Below are positions 8,298 through 16,938 of a stretch of 64,000 bases of DNA, piece by piece. The translations under genes were made by a program, and so were the position numbers. This DNA is from Streptomyces sp. RPA4-2. GTDB taxonomy: Bacteria > Actinomycetota > Actinomycetes > Streptomycetales > Streptomycetaceae. Below the pieces are notes generated by a model. That model was not told the DNA's origin. It did no database searches and worked only from the letters and a program-made list of their open reading frames with translations. How positions within the stretch are numbered: position 1 is the first letter of the stretch; each line of letters opens with the position of its first letter. Location of the stretch: contig NZ_CP050975.2 in assembly GCF_012273515.2 (NCBI RefSeq), forward strand, positions 1,240,001-1,304,000, in the 5' to 3' direction.

Positions 8298-9032
8298 TCA
8301 GGCCTTGGTGGCTCCGGAGGGGGACCAGTCGGCGCTGTCCACCGGCGACCACCCGTCCGGGCGCTCGTCGAGGCGGTGACTGCGCTTTCCCAGACGCTCG
8401 CTCAGGATGTCCGCCGGCAAGGGCGTGACGAACGCATTGTCGGCCAGGGTGTACTCGGCGGCGAGGCGGCCGACCGCCGGAATCGCCCCGGTGTCGATCC
8501 GTCCGTTCTGGGCGTAGACGTCGTCCCGGATGTGGAAACGCACGACCTTGCCCCAGACGACCTGGTCGTTGACGTCGCCGGCCTTGATGATCCGGTCGAG
8601 CGTGCATTCCATGGCGATCGGGGAGTCCTTCACACGCGGCACCCTGACCACTTCACACGCCTCTTTGGCCAGGCCTACCTCGTCGAACTCGTCCTGGGAG
8701 CCGTCGAACTCGATCGCACTGCGATGCATCTCGTGGGCCTGTGGAAGCGTGACCAGGTTGGTGACGAACTCGCCGCTGTCCCGGATGTTGACGAACGTGT
8801 CCTTCAGCGTCCCGTCCGACCGCGGCTGCAGGGTCAGGGACACCATCGGGGGGACCCGGCTCACCACGGTGAAGAACGAGATCGGCGCCAGGTTGGCGAC
8901 ACCGGATGACGACAGGGTGCTCACCCAGCCGATCGCACGCGGTGTGACCGCGCCGATGAGCAGCTTGTACGCGGATCTCGCGTCCAGTTCGTCACTGTTG
9001 ATGATCACGTTGACAGCCTCTCTGGCGTCCAC
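8298..9032 (-). CDS. Flavin reductase family protein (FMN-binding split barrel)
   Basis: A 244-residue protein of the flavin reductase-like / DIM6-NTAB family. The segment 'ARSAYKLLIGAVTPRAIGWVSTLS' followed by 'NLAPISFFTVVSRVPPMVSL' is the characteristic FMN-binding barrel signature. Such proteins reduce flavin with NAD(P)H for a partner monooxygenase or act directly as FMN oxidoreductases. No monooxygenase partner lies in this run. It sits between the SnoaL-like gene and the tautomerase. The ATG at 9032 starts at the family's usual distance from the barrel. Confidence 0.88.
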   Translation of the reverse strand: MDAREAVNVIINSDELDARSAYKLLIGAVTPRAIGWVSTLSSSGVANLAPISFFTVVSRVPPMVSLTLQPRSDGTLKDTFVNIRDSGEFVTNLVTLPQAHEMHRSAIEFDGSQDEFDEVGLAKEACEVVRVPRVKDSPIAMECTLDRIIKAGDVNDQVVWGKVVRFHIRDDVYAQNGRIDTGAIPAVGRLAAEYTLADNAFVTPLPADILSERLGKRSHRLDERPDGWSPVDSADWSPSGATKA

Positions 9033-9151
9033 GGCGGCCTACCGCCGGTGAGCCGTCCGCCTTCTCGGAACCGCCCGGGGTCCGCTCCGCGATCAGCGGC
9101 ACGGTGTGGGCAGGGTGTGTGGGCAGGGGTTTCCCTGGGGATAGGTGCGCC

Positions 9152-9187
9152 GTCGCGGTCGCGGTCGCGGTCGCGGTCGCGGTCGCG
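9152..9187. repeat. Hexanucleotide tandem repeat, 6 units of GTCGCG
   Basis: Six perfect GTCGCG units in the gap between the SnoaL-like gene (ends 9206) and the flavin reductase start (9032). It is the second hexamer array in the first 10 kb of the window, of a different sequence from that at 4995. It lies in the transcribed leader of the flavin reductase gene if the run is one operon. Confidence 0.85.
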
Positions 9188-9205
9188 GGGGTCATGGTCG
9201 CGGGA

Positions 9206-9631
9206 TCAGTTGGCCGCGGAATCAAAGAACTCAAGGCCCTCGAGCACGTCGCGCCCCTTGGCGGTGTCGGCGTACAGCCGCGCCTCCGTGATCAGTCCGT
9301 CGGTCACCGCGAACAGCAGGAGGTGCTCGTTCTCCATCGTGCGGCCGTTCTTCGCCCTCGCTCGGGCCCGCACGGGGACCACCACGTGTGACCCGGCGTC
9401 GAGCACCGTGTGGAGGTCGTAGTGGAAGTAGTCGTAGTAGTGGTCGAAGAGATCCTTGTAGAAGGCCACGAAACCCTCCCGCCCGTGGAACGTCCCGCCG
9501 TAGGGCAGTGAGGTGGGGAAATGGAAGGCCACGTCCGGCGACATCAGCGTCACCAGGTCGGACGAGTCGTTCTTCTCGAATCCGGTGTAGGCGCGGTGGC
9601 AGGCATCCACGATCGCCTGGTTGCTCGACAT
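9206..9631 (-). CDS. SnoaL-like / NTF2-fold protein
   Basis: A 141-residue cone-shaped NTF2-fold protein of the SnoaL-like polyketide cyclase / ketosteroid isomerase superfamily. Typical segments are the N-terminal helix (CHRAYTGFEKND), 'FHFPTSLPYGGTFHGREGFVAFY' around the pocket, and 'NEHLLLFAVTDGLITEARLYADT' near the end. GGAGGAAGC precedes the ATG. It is the first gene of the minus-strand run and so lies directly opposite the HxlR regulator. Members bind or isomerise small hydrophobic molecules; which one is unknown. Confidence 0.85.
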   Translation of the reverse strand: MSSNQAIVDACHRAYTGFEKNDSSDLVTLMSPDVAFHFPTSLPYGGTFHGREGFVAFYKDLFDHYYDYFHYDLHTVLDAGSHVVVPVRARARAKNGRTMENEHLLLFAVTDGLITEARLYADTAKGRDVLEGLEFFDSAAN

Positions 9632-9869
9632 GCTTCCTCCATGCTCATGGCTGAGTGCGGTGCTGGGTGAACAGGCGTCCACGCACCTTGGGTTCCGTCC
9701 GGCCGTCCACGGAGGGACCGGAGGCACCGGCACCGGGGCGGGCCGATCGGCTCGCGAGACGCGTGCCGGGCCGGAGGCCCGACGGTGCTCGGGCGGTCAC
9801 CGAGCTGTCACCGAGCGGCTTCGCGGGCCGAGGGAGCGGTTGTGTCTGCCGACGGCCCGATATCAGCTA

Positions 9870-9886
9870 AGTTCCCATTCGGAACT
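9870..9886. promoter_or_regulatory. Perfect inverted repeat, likely HxlR operator
   Basis: AGTTCC-N5-GGAACT is a perfect 6-bp inverted repeat with a 5-bp spacer in the 307-bp divergent gap between the SnoaL-like gene and the HxlR gene, 53 bp before the regulator's start. HxlR-type regulators bind such short palindromes in their own divergent promoters. Binding by this HxlR protein is inference. Confidence 0.65.
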
Positions 9887-9938
9887 CAGGAAGTCAAGGC
9901 TGGGTTCCAGATCGCGACCCTGGGGTTATCCTGACACC

Positions 9939-10406
9939 ATGGAGTGGCGTGAAGTAGATCTGGGCAATTGCAGCGTCGCCGCGACCCTGGGACTGATCGG
10001 GGAGCGGTGGACCCTGCTCATCCTGCGTGAGGTCTTCGCCGGGCTGCACCGCTTCGACGAGATCGCGGAGCACCTCGGGGTCTCCCGTCGGGTCCTGACC
10101 GAACGCCTGGGGCAGCTCGTCGACGCCGGGCTGCTGGAGCGCCGGAGCTACCAGGAGGCCGGTCAGCGCGCACGCCACGAGTACCACCTCACGTCGCCCG
10201 CCCACGACCTGCAGTGGGTTCTGGCCGCCCTCCTGCAGTACGGAGACACCCATCTCGGCGGCCCGGAGGGCCCGCCGACGCTGCTGAACCATGCGGGGTG
10301 CGGCGGCCAGGTGCACGTCGAGCTGCGCTGCTCCTGCGGGCACGAGGTCGCCGGCTCCGAGGTGGTGCCGATCACCGGCCCCGGCGCCACCGGCACGTCC
10401 CCCTGA
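9939..10406 (+). CDS. HxlR family transcriptional regulator
   Basis: A 155-residue winged-helix protein. The N-terminal signature with Cys11 followed by 'ATLGLIGERWTLLILREVFAG', then 'RFDEIAEHLGVSRRVLTERLGQLVDAGLLER', is diagnostic for HxlR. The C-terminal extension contains clustered cysteines (GCGGQ and CSCGHE), suggesting metal binding or redox sensing. It is divergent from the five-gene run and 22 bp upstream of the MBL-fold hydrolase, so it probably controls both and itself. Effector unknown. Confidence 0.92.
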   Translation: MEWREVDLGNCSVAATLGLIGERWTLLILREVFAGLHRFDEIAEHLGVSRRVLTERLGQLVDAGLLERRSYQEAGQRARHEYHLTSPAHDLQWVLAALLQYGDTHLGGPEGPPTLLNHAGCGGQVHVELRCSCGHEVAGSEVVPITGPGATGTSP

Positions 10407-10428
10407 CCCCTCCGAAGGAGGCGCCGAC

Positions 10429-11286
10429 ATGACCGCACCCGCATCCACTCCCCTGGCCTACGAGGTTCTCGTCCAGGACGGGACGCCCCGGGTCGGCGAC
10501 GAGCGGCTGCCCAACGGTGAAGTGCTCGTCTCCTCGCCCCTCACGTCGACGCTGATCTTCGGGGACGAGGACGCCGTGCTGGTCGACCCGCCCCTCACCA
10601 TCGAGCAGACCCAGCGGGTGGGCGACTGGATCGAGCGCTCCGGCAAGCGCCTGGCCTGCGTCTACGCCACCCACGGGCATGGCGACCACTGGTTCGGCAC
10701 CGCCGATCTCGTGAAGCGGTTCCCCGGCGCCACCGTCTACGCGACCCCCGGAACCATCGAGATCATGCACCAGCAGGCCACCGAGGGACGCGAGCAGCTG
10801 TGGGACAAGCGCTTCCCCGGCCTGATCCCCGACACCCCGGTGCTGGCCCGGCCCGTGCCCCCCGAGGGCTTCCCGCTGGAGGGCAACCTCCTCGAGGCCG
10901 TCGAGGTCGGCCACACCGACACCGACAGCACCACGGTCCTGCACGTGCCGTCGATCGGGCTCGTGGTCGCCGGCGACGTCGTCTACAACGGCGTGCACCA
11001 GTACATCCTCGAAGGGGGCGGCGGCGGCCTGCAGGAATGGCTCCTGGCCCTCGACCGCGTCGCCGCGCTTCAGCCGCGCTCCGTCGTGGCCGGTCACAAG
11101 AACAAGGATCTGCCCGACGACCCGGCCACCATCGAGGAGACGCGCCAGTACCTGCTCGACGCCATCCGGCTGCTCGACCGGAACCCCACTCCTCGCGAGT
11201 ACTTCGACCAGATGACGGCCCTCTACCCGGATCGGCTCAACCCGGGCCCGGTGTGGTACGGAGCGGTCGGCCTGCTCGGAGCCTGA
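10429..11286 (+). CDS. MBL-fold metallo-hydrolase
   Basis: A 285-residue metallo-beta-lactamase-fold enzyme. The metal site is intact: HGHGDH at residues 82-87, 'EVGHTDTDS', the bridging Asp in 'VVAGDVVYN' and the final His in 'VVAGHKN'. GAAGGAG is placed well before the ATG. It follows the HxlR gene by 22 bp and is likely co-transcribed. The family hydrolyses lactones, thioesters and related bonds; together with the hydrolases opposite, it supports a detoxification or quorum-signal-degradation role, which is inference. Confidence 0.88.
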   Translation: MTAPASTPLAYEVLVQDGTPRVGDERLPNGEVLVSSPLTSTLIFGDEDAVLVDPPLTIEQTQRVGDWIERSGKRLACVYATHGHGDHWFGTADLVKRFPGATVYATPGTIEIMHQQATEGREQLWDKRFPGLIPDTPVLARPVPPEGFPLEGNLLEAVEVGHTDTDSTTVLHVPSIGLVVAGDVVYNGVHQYILEGGGGGLQEWLLALDRVAALQPRSVVAGHKNKDLPDDPATIEETRQYLLDAIRLLDRNPTPREYFDQMTALYPDRLNPGPVWYGAVGLLGA

Positions 11287-11469
11287 AAGAGCGTTTCTGT
11301 ACCGATGAGGTCGCCCGGATCACGCGACCTCAGGCAGCCCGCCCACGGGCCGTCCTTCGCGGTCATGCCTCCCGGTGCCGACCCTTCACTCAGCGTGACG
11401 TGTCACGGATTGACGCTCACCGTGACGGCATCCAAGCTGGTGTCAGGGCTGGTGGAAGGGACCGCGACG

Positions 11470-12708
11470 GTGAGTGGCGGAAAGAGTGAACTCCCCCGGC
11501 TGCTGACGGCCGCGGAGACAGCGGCTCCGGCAGACGCCGTCGACGTGATCGCGCACGACCTACGGCGGCGATTCAACGCCACGAAGGTCTCCTTCCTCAT
11601 CGTCGACCTGACAGGGAAGTCGGTGGCACGGCTGTCCACCGCCGGAACGGTGGGATGTGGGCGGGAGGCGGAACGGATCCCGATGCCCGGCAGTGTCTAT
11701 GAGCAGGTGATCCGCACCCAGCGGCTGTATCAGGAGGTCACCGGCCGGGGACAGCGGGTGATCGTGCCGGTCACCAACCGGGGGGATGCGATCGGGCTGC
11801 TGGAACTGCTCCTGCCGGCCGCCCCCGGCGAAGACATCCTCGACGCGGTCGGGGAAGCCGCCCATGTCCTGGCCTACATCGTGATCGCCAACGAGCGCTT
11901 CACCGACTTCTACACCTGGGGCAAACGCTCCAGACCGCCCACCCTCGCGGCGGAGATCCAGTACCAGCTGCTCCCCCCGTCGCTGTCGTGCGAGGCCGCG
12001 CAGTTCACGCTGTGCGGGAGCCTGGAGCCCTCCGAAGACCTCAGCGGCGACACCTTCGACTACACCCTGGACCGGGACGCGCTGCATGTGTCGGTGACCG
12101 ACCCCATGGGTCACGACATCGGCGCCGCGCTCGCCGCCACGGTCCTGGTGGGCGCCCTGCGCGGCGCCCGCCGCGCCGGAGCCGACCTGGCCGAACAGGC
12201 CCACCTGGCGGACCGGGCCCTGGCCGACCACGGCCAAGGCCACGCCACCGGGCAGCTGCTGCGCATCGGCCTCCACACCGGACAGGCGCAGCTCGTCAAC
12301 GCCGGTCACCCCTGGCCCCTGCGCATGCGCGACGGGATCGCGGAGGTGATCGCCTGCGAAGTGGACCATCCCTTCGGACTGAGCGTGCGCTTGCCGCACC
12401 CCTACCGCGTCCAGGACATCGACCTGCGCCCCGGCGACCGTCTGCTCATGCTGACCGACGGCATGCTCGAACATCACGGGGAGGAGATCGACCTGGCCGC
12501 CCTGTTGGAGCGCACCCAGGACCTGCATCCACGTGAGACCGCGCTCATGCTGACGTCGGCGGTCCGGGACGCCGCCGGGGGCCGTCTCGAAGACGATGCC
12601 ACCGTGATGTGCCTGGACTGGCACGGCCCTCAGGAGACCCAACGACACGTCAGCTCCGGCGCGGACACCCAACAAGCCTCGGCCGGCCGCGCGAAACGGC
12701 AGCCGTGA
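11470..12708 (+). CDS. GAF-domain PP2C/SpoIIE-type serine phosphatase
   Basis: A 412-residue protein from a GTG start with GGAAGG upstream; an in-frame ATG at 11305 would add 55 residues of uncertain coding quality. The N-terminal ~150 residues form a GAF sensor domain. The C-terminal half is a SpoIIE/PP2C phosphatase, with 'SGDTFDY' (metal-binding GDxxD), '[13 protein letters not shown]', 'LTDGMLE' and the terminal '[10 protein letters not shown]'. Such proteins dephosphorylate anti-anti-sigma factors in Streptomyces stress circuits. No anti-sigma gene is adjacent; the nearest HATPase gene is at 45 kb. Confidence 0.88.
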   Translation: MSGGKSELPRLLTAAETAAPADAVDVIAHDLRRRFNATKVSFLIVDLTGKSVARLSTAGTVGCGREAERIPMPGSVYEQVIRTQRLYQEVTGRGQRVIVPVTNRGDAIGLLELLLPAAPGEDILDAVGEAAHVLAYIVIANERFTDFYTWGKRSRPPTLAAEIQYQLLPPSLSCEAAQFTLCGSLEPSEDLSGDTFDYTLDRDALHVSVTDPMGHDIGAALAATVLVGALRGARRAGADLAEQAHLADRALADHGQGHATGQLLRIGLHTGQAQLVNAGHPWPLRMRDGIAEVIACEVDHPFGLSVRLPHPYRVQDIDLRPGDRLLMLTDGMLEHHGEEIDLAALLERTQDLHPRETALMLTSAVRDAAGGRLEDDATVMCLDWHGPQETQRHVSSGADTQQASAGRAKRQP

Positions 12709-12896
12709 CCGGCAAGCCCCCCGACCTCGTCGCGCCGCCGTGCCCGGCCCAGCGCAAGCGCGGCCGCGTCGCCGACGCTCCTGGCCGGGCGGGCTCCGGC
12801 CCGTCGCAGCGCGGAGGCCGCCACCGACGCGCGATCAGAGGAATCAGGCCGGCATCGCTTCGCGGCTTTCCCCTACGGCACATGCGGAAGGGCCGG

Positions 12897-14243
12897 TCAC
12901 TCGGCCCGGTCGGCCAACCGGGCCAGGGCGGCAGTCACGAGTGCGGTCGTTCCGGTCTCCAGGGTGAGACGGACGCTGGGCAGATAGCGGGGCGAGTGGT
13001 TGCCCGGCAGGCTGCGGAACTTCTCGGCGGCTCCGGTGCCGGGGGCGGCCGCCCACTGTGCGGGGCCGACCGCACCGAGCATCCAGTAGGCGCCGCGGAT
13101 GCCGGGGCGTCCGTGCAGGTGAGCGCCTGCGCCGGTCAGGAGCGGGAAGTCCTCGGTGGCCGAGGTGGCGGGCCAGCCGGTGACGCGGGAGGGGCCGAAG
13201 GCGGCCACGTGGGCGGAGCGGACGGCGGCCGTGACGTCCGGGTCGGCGAGAGTGACACCGGAGCGGGACGACCGCGCGACGGTGACCCGCGGCGGCATGG
13301 CCGCGGAACCTGCCTCGGCGAGGGCGATCCGCTCCACGGCGAGGGCGGCGCGGTCGAGGGCCGCCTCGGAGAAGGCACGGACGGTGACGTGCAGCACCGC
13401 CCGTGAGGCGATCATGTTCCCGGTGTGCCCGGCGTCAGCCGTCCGCAGTGAGGACGCCGACACGACCAGCCGCTCCGCGGGGTCGGTCTCTCGGGCCACG
13501 ATGGTGGAGAGACGCGTCACGGTGCCGGCCGCGGCGAGGAGCGGGTCGGCGGTGAGGTGCGGAGTGGCGGCGTGACCGCCTTCGCCCTCGAACCCCACCT
13601 CCAGTGTGAGGCTGCCTGCCAGGACCGGGCCGTCCGCGTGGGCCACCATCCCCGCCGGGAAGGACGCCGTGTGCTGCGCGAGCACCACGTCGGGCGGCGT
13701 GATCCGGTCGTACAGGCCGTCCTCCAGCATCGCGACGGCACCGCTGAGGGTCTCCTCGGCGGGCTGGCCGACGACGAGAAGGGTGCCGCGCCAGCTGTCG
13801 CGGCCGGCCGCGAGCCATCGTGCGGCGGCGGCCACGCAGGCGAGGTGGGCGTCGTGGCCGCAGGCGTGCATCACGGGGACGGGGCGTCCGTCCGGTCCGG
13901 GCACGGTCACGGTGCTCGCGTACGGGACACCGGTCCGCTCGGCCACGGGCAGCGCGTCGAGTTCGGCGCGCAGGAGGACGGCCGGACCCTCGCCGTTGGA
14001 CAGTGTGGCGGCTACGCCGTGGCCGCCGATGCCGCGCAGTACGTGGAAGCCGTCCTCCGCCAGCCAGTCCGCGAACCGGGCGGCGGTACGGCGTTCCGCG
14101 CCGGAGAGTTCCGGATGGCTGTGCAGGTCGAGGTACAGCTCGGTGGTGGCGGGGAGCAGGGTGGCCAGGCCGGGCAGTACGCGCCTTGCCCCGGGGCGGC
14201 CGGAGCCTTCAGGAGTGCGGGGTCTTTCGTCGTCGCTGGTCAC
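12897..14243 (-). CDS. M20 family metallopeptidase / amidohydrolase
   Basis: A 448-residue M20 (hippurate hydrolase / carboxypeptidase Ss1-like) enzyme. Visible motifs are 'DLHSHPELSG', the metal-binding 'MHACGHDAHLACVAA', 'VGQPAEET' with the catalytic Glu, the dimerisation-lid His in 'EGEGGHAATPH', and the late 'SATEDFP'. No signal peptide is seen, so it is probably cytoplasmic. It is divergent from the RiPP precursor gene across a 359-bp gap that carries SARP-like repeats, so it may belong to the cluster, trimming peptide ends or removing an acyl group. That role is inference; it may also be an unrelated neighbour. Confidence 0.85.
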   Translation of the reverse strand: MTSDDERPRTPEGSGRPGARRVLPGLATLLPATTELYLDLHSHPELSGAERRTAARFADWLAEDGFHVLRGIGGHGVAATLSNGEGPAVLLRAELDALPVAERTGVPYASTVTVPGPDGRPVPVMHACGHDAHLACVAAAARWLAAGRDSWRGTLLVVGQPAEETLSGAVAMLEDGLYDRITPPDVVLAQHTASFPAGMVAHADGPVLAGSLTLEVGFEGEGGHAATPHLTADPLLAAAGTVTRLSTIVARETDPAERLVVSASSLRTADAGHTGNMIASRAVLHVTVRAFSEAALDRAALAVERIALAEAGSAAMPPRVTVARSSRSGVTLADPDVTAAVRSAHVAAFGPSRVTGWPATSATEDFPLLTGAGAHLHGRPGIRGAYWMLGAVGPAQWAAAPGTGAAEKFRSLPGNHSPRYLPSVRLTLETGTTALVTAALARLADRAE

Positions 14244-14602
14244 GGGCGGGACTCCTCAGGTGGTGGCCGGGTGCGCATCGGTGGGAGGGCGGAAACGGTG
14301 GAGTGACGTGCGGCGGGGCGCGTAGGTGACGAGTGGCGGCCGGGGAGGAGGAGGTCTCCGGCCTGAGGGCTCCACGGCGAAGTGCGCGTCGGTGGGGGGC
14401 GGTTGGGCGGGCGCGTCGGCGGAGCTGCCGGGAGCGCGGCGGCGTGGGGGTGTCAGCGGGGTGACAGCGGGGAGCCAGGGCGCTGACGTCGGTGCCGCGT
14501 AGAAAGGTGGAGCCCGGGGTCTTGGCCTCCGGCAGGTTCAGTGTGTCGCCGGCCGGGGCTGTCCCGGCCGGTACCCGGTCCGCGGACTCACAAGGAGACA
14601 CC
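14244..14602. other. Divergent intergenic region carrying the precursor promoter
   Basis: The 359-bp gap between the M20 peptidase and the RiPP precursor. It holds the SARP-type direct repeats and -10-like hexamer described separately, and AAGGAG seven bases before the precursor ATG. No conserved ORF was seen. The predicted 5' untranslated leader of the precursor is about 90 nt. Confidence 0.6.
14451..14505 (+). promoter_or_regulatory. SARP-type direct repeats and -10 element before the precursor gene
   Basis: TGTCAGCGGGG (14451) is followed immediately by TGACAGCGGGG (14462), an 11-bp direct repeat. In the same 11-bp phase, TGACGTC begins at 14484, and TAGAAA (matching the TAGRAT-type -10) lies at 14500-14505, nine bases after it. 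SARP activators bind heptamer repeats with 11- or 22-bp spacing ending about 8 bp before the -10, so the layout fits control by the SARP encoded at the far end of the cluster. No TTGACA-like -35 is present, as expected for SARP-dependent promoters. Confidence 0.6.
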
Positions 14603-14776
14603 ATGGCTGACAACACCCTCGCCTCCCTCGCCCAGGAGATCCTGGACCTCGAGTCGGAGACCTTCGAGATCACGGACTACTCGGACGCCAGTGAGGTCAT
14701 GCTCGGCTCCTCCACCAGCTGTTCCTCCACCAGCACGTGCTCCAGCACCACCAGCACCACCTCCTGCACCGCCTGA
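14603..14776 (+). CDS. RiPP precursor peptide, thiopeptide / linear azole type
   Basis: A 57-residue peptide with a leader of about 35 residues rich in Asp/Glu ('EILDLESETFEITDYSD') and ending in 'SEVMLG', the layout of thiopeptide and goadsporin-like leaders. The predicted 22-residue core contains 10 Ser, 8 Thr, 3 Cys and one terminal Ala, so every residue but the last could become an azole or a dehydro amino acid. AAGGAG sits seven bases before the ATG. It has its own predicted SARP promoter and a strong terminator, and is convergent with the biosynthetic operon. The exact cleavage point is not certain. Confidence 0.93.
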   Translation: MADNTLASLAQEILDLESETFEITDYSDASEVMLGSSTSCSSTSTCSSTTSTTSCTA

Positions 14777-14793
14777 CGTCCGACGTCGGGATC

Positions 14794-14831
14794 GACGGTC
14801 CCCGGCGCGCGGATGCGCGCCGGGGACCGTC
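14794..14831. terminator. Bidirectional stem-loop terminator between precursor and YcaO 1
   Basis: A perfect 17-bp stem with a 4-nt loop (14794-14810 pairs with 14815-14831), 18 nt after the precursor stop codon and 100 bp from the convergent YcaO 1 stop. It is long, very GC-rich and symmetrical, so it should stop transcription from both sides and stabilise the 3' end of the precursor message. Confidence 0.85.
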
Positions 14832-14930
14832 CGCGTCCGCGCGGCGTGTTGGGCGTTCGATCCCCGGCGCACCTGCCGGCACCTGGACGACGCGTCCGCA
14901 ACACCCCGGGGACGGACCGGACTTCGAAGG

Positions 14931-16938
14931 TCACGGGAACGGGTGCGGCACCCGCCGCAGGTCCTCCTCGCGCAGGGGCGCCGGGACCAGGCCCGCGCGG
15001 TGCGGCGCGGTCCGCAGGCGCGGCAGGTGGAGGGCACGCTGGCGCAGCCAGCCGAAGTCGATGGGCAGCAGTCCGGGGGCGAGGGTGGCCACGGTACGCA
15101 GGCCCATCCGGCGCTGCTCGGGGGTGGTCTGGTCGACGGCGATGACGTCGCAGCCGGCGCCGGCGAGCAGGTCACGCAGGAGCAGCAGGTCGTCGCGGAG
15201 ATCCCCGGTGCGCGGTCGGCGCTCCTCCCAGCCGGCGAACAGCTCGTCGAGAGAAGCGGCGCGGGGCGGGGCGAGGTAGTTCGCCGCGTGCCGGCGCATC
15301 GCGGGCAGTCCGAACAGTGCGGCGTGGTCCGGTAGGCGTGCGACGAGGTCGAAGTCCCGGGCCATGGCGGCGAGTTCGTCGGGCCGCTCGGCGACCTGGC
15401 CGGGCAGGTGCGGGATGTAGGTGAGGATCTCGGAGACGGCGGACTCGACGGCCGTCTCCGGGTCGAAGGACGCGCCCGCCGCGAACGCCAGTGTGCCGGG
15501 CCCGTCGTCACGGCGGACCGCGAGGCCGGTGACGACGGGGACCGGCAGGTCGACGCGGTTGTCGAAGACATGGACGTCGTAGCCCTGGAGCGCGGCCCGC
15601 GCCACCATGGCCCGCACCTTGGGGCCGTGTACCGAGGCCAGGTCGATCTCGGGCAGGGCCAGGTCGCCGTACCAGCCGAGCAGGAAGGCGTCCCGTTCGA
15701 CGAGTTCCAGGAGGCCGAAGAACACGGCTTCCTCCCATGTCCCCCCGGTGGCACAGCCGTTGGAGCACTCGAAGACGAAGTTGTCCTCACAGGTGCCAGC
15801 GCTGTAGTAGACGAGCCGGGCCGGGACGAGCACCGGACGTGCGTCGCGCAGCGACCACCCGGTGACCCACGGCAGCGGCCGGGCCGGGTCGAAGGGCTGG
15901 ACCATCGGGTCCCGCTCGTAGGTACGGGGTTCGTAGAGTCCGCACAGGCGCGGGTCGAGGGCTCGGTCGCCCAGTTCCTCGAAGGAGGCGGTGACGACAG
16001 GGGCACGGTGGCGGCGGTGGGTGCCGGCGTACCGTTCCAGGCCCTCCAGGAACGCCAGGTCGCGGCTGCTCGCGTAGGAGTTGGCCTGGCCGCTCCAGGT
16101 GACGTCGGTGAGTCCGGCGTAGCCGCGCATGAAGACACTGCCGGCGACCGGCGCGGTCGTGGGCGAGGCGACGTCGATCCAGGTGCCGCCGCCGAGCACC
16201 CCGCACACCGGGTTGGCGAGACCCTTGACAGGCAGCGGGTAGTCGGCGGGACGGCGCAGCCGGTAGGCGTCCGGACGCGGTTTCGGGCGGGAGGCCGGTG
16301 CCGCGGCGGTGGCCTGCGCGGCGGCCTGTCGGGCGGCTTCCTCGGTGAACGGACGGCAGTGCGGGCACATCGGCTCGGGCACCAGGGGGAAGGTGCGCAC
16401 CCGGAGGGTCTCCAGGTCGAGTTCGGTGATCCGCGGCAGCGCGGCGTCGGCGCCCTCGGCGCTGTGCCGGGCGGCGCCGGAGGCGATGAGGCGATGCAGG
16501 GACCACACGGCGTCCACGGTGTGGTCCGGCAGGGCGGGCCAGGGACCGGCCGCGGTGGTCTCCGTACCCGTCTCCAGTGCCTCCCGTTCGGTCCGGGTGC
16601 GCAGCCGCTGGCGGCGCATGGCCAGGCAGGTGCCGCAGGCCGGCCCGGCGTCGGGGGCACCGCCCCAGGGGCCGAACAGCACGGCTTGAGCGGTGAGGTG
16701 GATGTCGGCCGTGCTCGGGGTGCACGGACGGGGGGTCGGGGCGGGCGGCGGCTGTTCCCAGGGGCCCGGGCCGGGCGGGCGGTCGGCCGAGGACGTCGGT
16801 GTCGCCGATGCGGGAGACGGCCGGTGCGGGCAGACCGCCACCCGCTGCGGCACGGATCGCCAGGCGGGCCTGGAGTTCCGCGCGGGCGGCTTCCAGGGGA
16901 GAGGCAGTCGGCGGCGCGATGGTGGGGGCAGTGGTCAT
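14931..16938 (-). CDS. TOMM cyclodehydratase, YcaO domain protein (YcaO 1; apparent frameshift)
   Basis: YcaO enzymes use ATP to cyclise Cys/Ser/Thr to azolines. The ATP-site signatures 'SNGCATGG...EEA' and 'LLELVERDAFLLGWYG' are present, as are CxxC-type motifs (CGTCLA, CPHC) and the Pro-rich C-terminus PHPFP typical of TOMM YcaO proteins. The ATG at 16938 overlaps the permease stop (ATGA) and starts a plausible N-terminus of about 50 residues, but the rest of the protein, from the 'LTAQAVLFGPWGG' segment on, is in another frame. The span 16938-14931 is one base more than a multiple of three; a run of six C near 16725 is a likely place for the shift. A GTG at 16853 gives a continuous 640-residue version with a low-complexity N-terminus. 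Confidence 0.88.
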
